This document shows, piece by piece, positions 62,127-64,000 of a stretch of DNA of 64,000 bases; position 1 is the stretch's first letter, and each line of letters starts with the position of its first letter. The DNA comes from Cafeteria roenbergensis. Taxonomy: Eukaryota > Sar > Bigyra > Bicosoecida > Cafeteriaceae. The stretch covers positions 1-64,000 of the forward strand of contig VLTN01000091.1 in assembly GCA_008330645.1 (NCBI GenBank). The letters run 5' to 3'. Position numbers and translations under genes: made by a program. The notes beneath the pieces were generated by a model that worked only from the letters and a program-made list of their open reading frames with translations, made no database searches and was not told where the DNA came from.

Positions 62127-63344
62127 ATGGCCGAGGCCGTTTTCGTCGGGACTGCGTGCGTCGATATTCTGCTGGCTGTCGACGCCATGCCGCCCGAGGA
62201 CACAGAGACGCGCGTTGCGGAGCGAACCACGCGTGCTGGCGGCAACTCCTGCAACGCCGCCGTGGTTGCGGTATCCCTTGGCCTGGCCAGCGCCTGGATT
62301 GGCGCCAGCGTCGACCCGAGCGTCGACGCCGGCGCTGCCGTGTGCCTGGACGCGATGGGCGGCGCCGGGGTCGACACTGCTGGAGCAGCCTTGCGTGCCG
62401 AAGGCGCAGTTCCCACGTCGTACATCGTGAGCGTCCGCGGGGGCAGTCGCACGATCTTGCACCACCGGCAGCTGGCGGAGCTCACCGCCGCCGAGCTGGA
62501 AGCCGGCCTGGACAGGGTGCAGCGTGCGTCGGCAGCGCCCGCGGCGGCGGCGGCGGCGGCGGCTGGGTTGCGGTGGGCGTACTTTGAGTGTCGTGGCGAC
62601 GTTCGAGGCGAGCTGGTGCCGATGCTTCGCGAGTGCGCCTCGGGGCGGTGGGCCGCTTGCGGGGAGCGCACCCTAGTTGGGCTGGAGCTGGAGAAACCGC
62701 GGCGGGGGGAGCGAGAGGCCGTCGGGCTTGCGGACGTGGTCGTGGTGGCCGCGGAGTGGGAGCGGCAAGCGGGGAAGGGCCTCGCCGCGACTGACCCGCT
62801 CGCGGCAGCTCGCGAACTAGTGTGCGGGCAGGACGCCCTGCCCCTGCGAGGTGATGCCGGCATGATCCTGACCTGCGGTGCCGCTGGGTGCGTGGTAGTT
62901 CCTTGCGCTGGAGCCCTTCGCGCCTGTCCCACAGCGCCCGCCGCCGTGGCGCGGCGTCCGGCTGCAAGCGAGGCCCTGGCCTGGCTCGAAGGGCCGCAGG
63001 CAGCACCGCCAGCAACGGGGGAAGCGCAATCAACGGAGCCGACGGCCGTGGCTTCCCCCGCGGCAGCGCGCGCATCAAGTGCTGCGCCGCTGGTCCACGT
63101 GCCTGCTCTCAGCCTTCCTGGCGGCTGGCTCGAGCGCGGCGACTCGGTAGGAGCAGGCGATGCGTTCGCGGGAGGGCTTGCCTTGCGGGTGGTGCGGAGA
63201 GGCGCTGCGGACCTCGTTGAGGCCGCCAGGTTTGCCTCAGCTGTCGCGGCAGCCAAGCTAGGGAGCGCTGGTTTGAGCGGAGTGAAGTCGGCGCTGCGAG
63301 AGCTGGCGGCCCACAGCACAAAAGTCACAGCGCGCAGTGCTTGA
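62127..63344 (+). CDS. Ketohexokinase-like PfkB sugar kinase
   Basis: 405 aa, single exon, start chosen at MAEAVFVGTACVDILLAVD because the PfkB fold begins there; the upstream in-frame Met adds non-homologous sequence. N-terminal signature RAGGNSCNAAVVAVSLG; ketohexokinase-like middle (GAVPTSYIVS, GGSRTILHHRQL, LRWAYFECRG); C-terminal GDSVGAGDAFAGGL with the catalytic Asp and anion hole. Expected reaction: ATP-dependent phosphorylation of a ketose such as fructose at C1; substrate not proven. It is longer than the usual 300 aa, with an Ala-rich insert near residues 133-142 and a low-complexity insert of about 65 residues just before the GAGD motif. Confidence 0.87.
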   Translation: MAEAVFVGTACVDILLAVDAMPPEDTETRVAERTTRAGGNSCNAAVVAVSLGLASAWIGASVDPSVDAGAAVCLDAMGGAGVDTAGAALRAEGAVPTSYIVSVRGGSRTILHHRQLAELTAAELEAGLDRVQRASAAPAAAAAAAAGLRWAYFECRGDVRGELVPMLRECASGRWAACGERTLVGLELEKPRRGEREAVGLADVVVVAAEWERQAGKGLAATDPLAAARELVCGQDALPLRGDAGMILTCGAAGCVVVPCAGALRACPTAPAAVARRPAASEALAWLEGPQAAPPATGEAQSTEPTAVASPAAARASSAAPLVHVPALSLPGGWLERGDSVGAGDAFAGGLALRVVRRGAADLVEAARFASAVAAAKLGSAGLSGVKSALRELAAHSTKVTARSA

Positions 63345-63636
63345 TGCTACGCCCCCGCCCTTGTTCGACCAAGACCGCGACGACGGCTGGCGGCCGGCGT
63401 CAATGCACCGCGCAGGCTGCGAGATCAGCTTGTGTTAACAGCTTGGAGACAACTCCCAGCGCCGTCGCTGCTGGAAGCAACGACCCTCGCAAGCTCGCCT
63501 TTTGCTGCCCGACGACGCTTGCAGAAAAGGGCGTCAATGTTGTGCTGAAGATTGATCCGCTTGGTCCTTTGCGAAGCGGTCGGCAATGTGGCACAGATGT
63601 TCCGCGGGTGCAACGTTCTGAATAGTCGCGCACACA
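63345..63636. other. 3' intergenic region
   Basis: Between the convergent sugar kinase stop and the terminal exon of ankyrin-family gene D. It is less GC-rich than its neighbours. No gene seen. Confidence 0.35.
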
Positions 63637-63753
63637 CTACGCACGCCAAAGCGTGAGAAGTCGCCGCCGATACCACCTCTGGAATGGCTCTGGGTGGGCA
63701 AGCAGTCGGCGGCAGGCGTCATCTGTGCACATGGCCAAGGCAGTGGGACCAGC
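63637..63753 (-). CDS. Terminal exon of a third RWHRR-tail gene (gene D), gene runs off right edge
   Basis: 117-nt exon on the complement strand following an acceptor (CCTGCGCAG) in phase 0. It encodes 38 residues plus stop, exactly as long as the terminal exon of ankyrin gene B and alignable to it without gaps. Shared positions: Cys14, Glu22, then QRWYRR versus QRWHRR, Leu33 and WRA/WRH at the end. It begins AGPTALAM, like the start of an ankyrin repeat. Upstream exons must lie beyond 64000 or in unrecognised sequence. Call based on similarity to genes A and B only. Confidence 0.6.
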   Translation of the reverse strand, partial: AGPTALAMCTDDACRRLLAHPEPFQRWYRRRLLTLWRA

Positions 63754-64000
63754 CTGCGCAGGGGTTGGCGTTGGGATCGGCGGCGCACCGTGCGATCTTT
63801 TCGGCCGCCAGGACCGCACGCGCGCGGCTTCTCAGCATCGTTGCGGGGTTAAGGGCCGCAGGTTGGCAAAAGTTGACTCCTCGGCGGCGTTTGCGAGGCG
63901 ATCGCTAGCGCAGAATGCACTCCATTGCAGCCGGCCAGCCAAAGCAACAATCCACTCGACGGCCAGCGCCACCTCAAATGCAAGCATGGGCAAAATTGTA
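63754..64000 (-). other. Probable intron or upstream part of gene D
   Basis: No ankyrin exon was found in these last 247 bp; if the exon at 63637-63753 is real, this is intron sequence of the same gene. Confidence 0.35.

Overview
This window looks like nuclear DNA of a very GC-rich unicellular eukaryote. Genes have GT-AG introns (mostly GTGAGT/GTGAGC donors and CGCAG acceptors), standard stop codons, Ala/Gly/Ser-rich linkers and eukaryote-only domain families: ferlin, casein kinase 1, a CaMKK-like kinase fused to PP2C, and an IQ-WW-SAM-FKBP protein. A haptophyte (for example a pavlovophyte) or pelagophyte-like microalga fits, but nothing seen fixes the species. All exon models below were built by eye from splice signals, phase and domain continuity. 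No transcript evidence was available.

Layout. (1) 1-9.04 kb: a head-to-tail chain of about seven 5'-truncated copies of one non-LTR retrotransposon (LINE) with a reverse transcriptase and a C-terminal restriction-like endonuclease. All copies share one 3' end. (2) 9.3-9.8 kb: a diverged LINE tail carrying a structured, B-box-bearing (SINE-like) repeat that recurs at 18.1 and 54.7 kb. (3) 10.3-18.1 kb (+) and 18.9-26.0 kb (-): two convergent ankyrin genes. Each is built from tandemly duplicated exon-intron units in which one phase-0 99-nt exon encodes exactly one 33-residue ankyrin repeat (25 and 23 units). Introns are almost identical within an array, while variation sits in the first half of each repeat. 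Both genes share a 132-nt first exon and a short terminal exon with an RWHRR motif. A third terminal exon of this kind lies at 63.6-63.8 kb, in a gene that runs off the right edge.

(4) 26.5-38.0 kb: five poorly recognisable low-complexity genes: a secreted acidic protein, an Ala/Glu-repeat membrane protein, a large Arg/Pro/Ala-rich protein, an EF-hand protein and a small helical protein. (5) 38.5-54.6 kb: two large signalling and membrane genes in convergent orientation. One is a predicted N-myristoylated cNMP-binding/CaMKK-like kinase/PP2C fusion of about 2181 aa. The other is a ferlin-like protein of about 2760 aa with nine C2-like domains. (6) 56-63.3 kb: a compact set of genes: the four-exon IQ-WW-SAM-FKBP gene, a five-exon CK1 whose first coding exon is only 4 nt, and a divergent pair of a small ankyrin gene and a ketohexokinase-like sugar kinase.

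The strongest candidate for an undescribed system is the ankyrin family. It has modular one-repeat exons, homogenised introns, a confined variable stretch in each repeat and a shared C-terminal motif. This would suit a rapidly diversifying recognition repertoire, but the function is inference.
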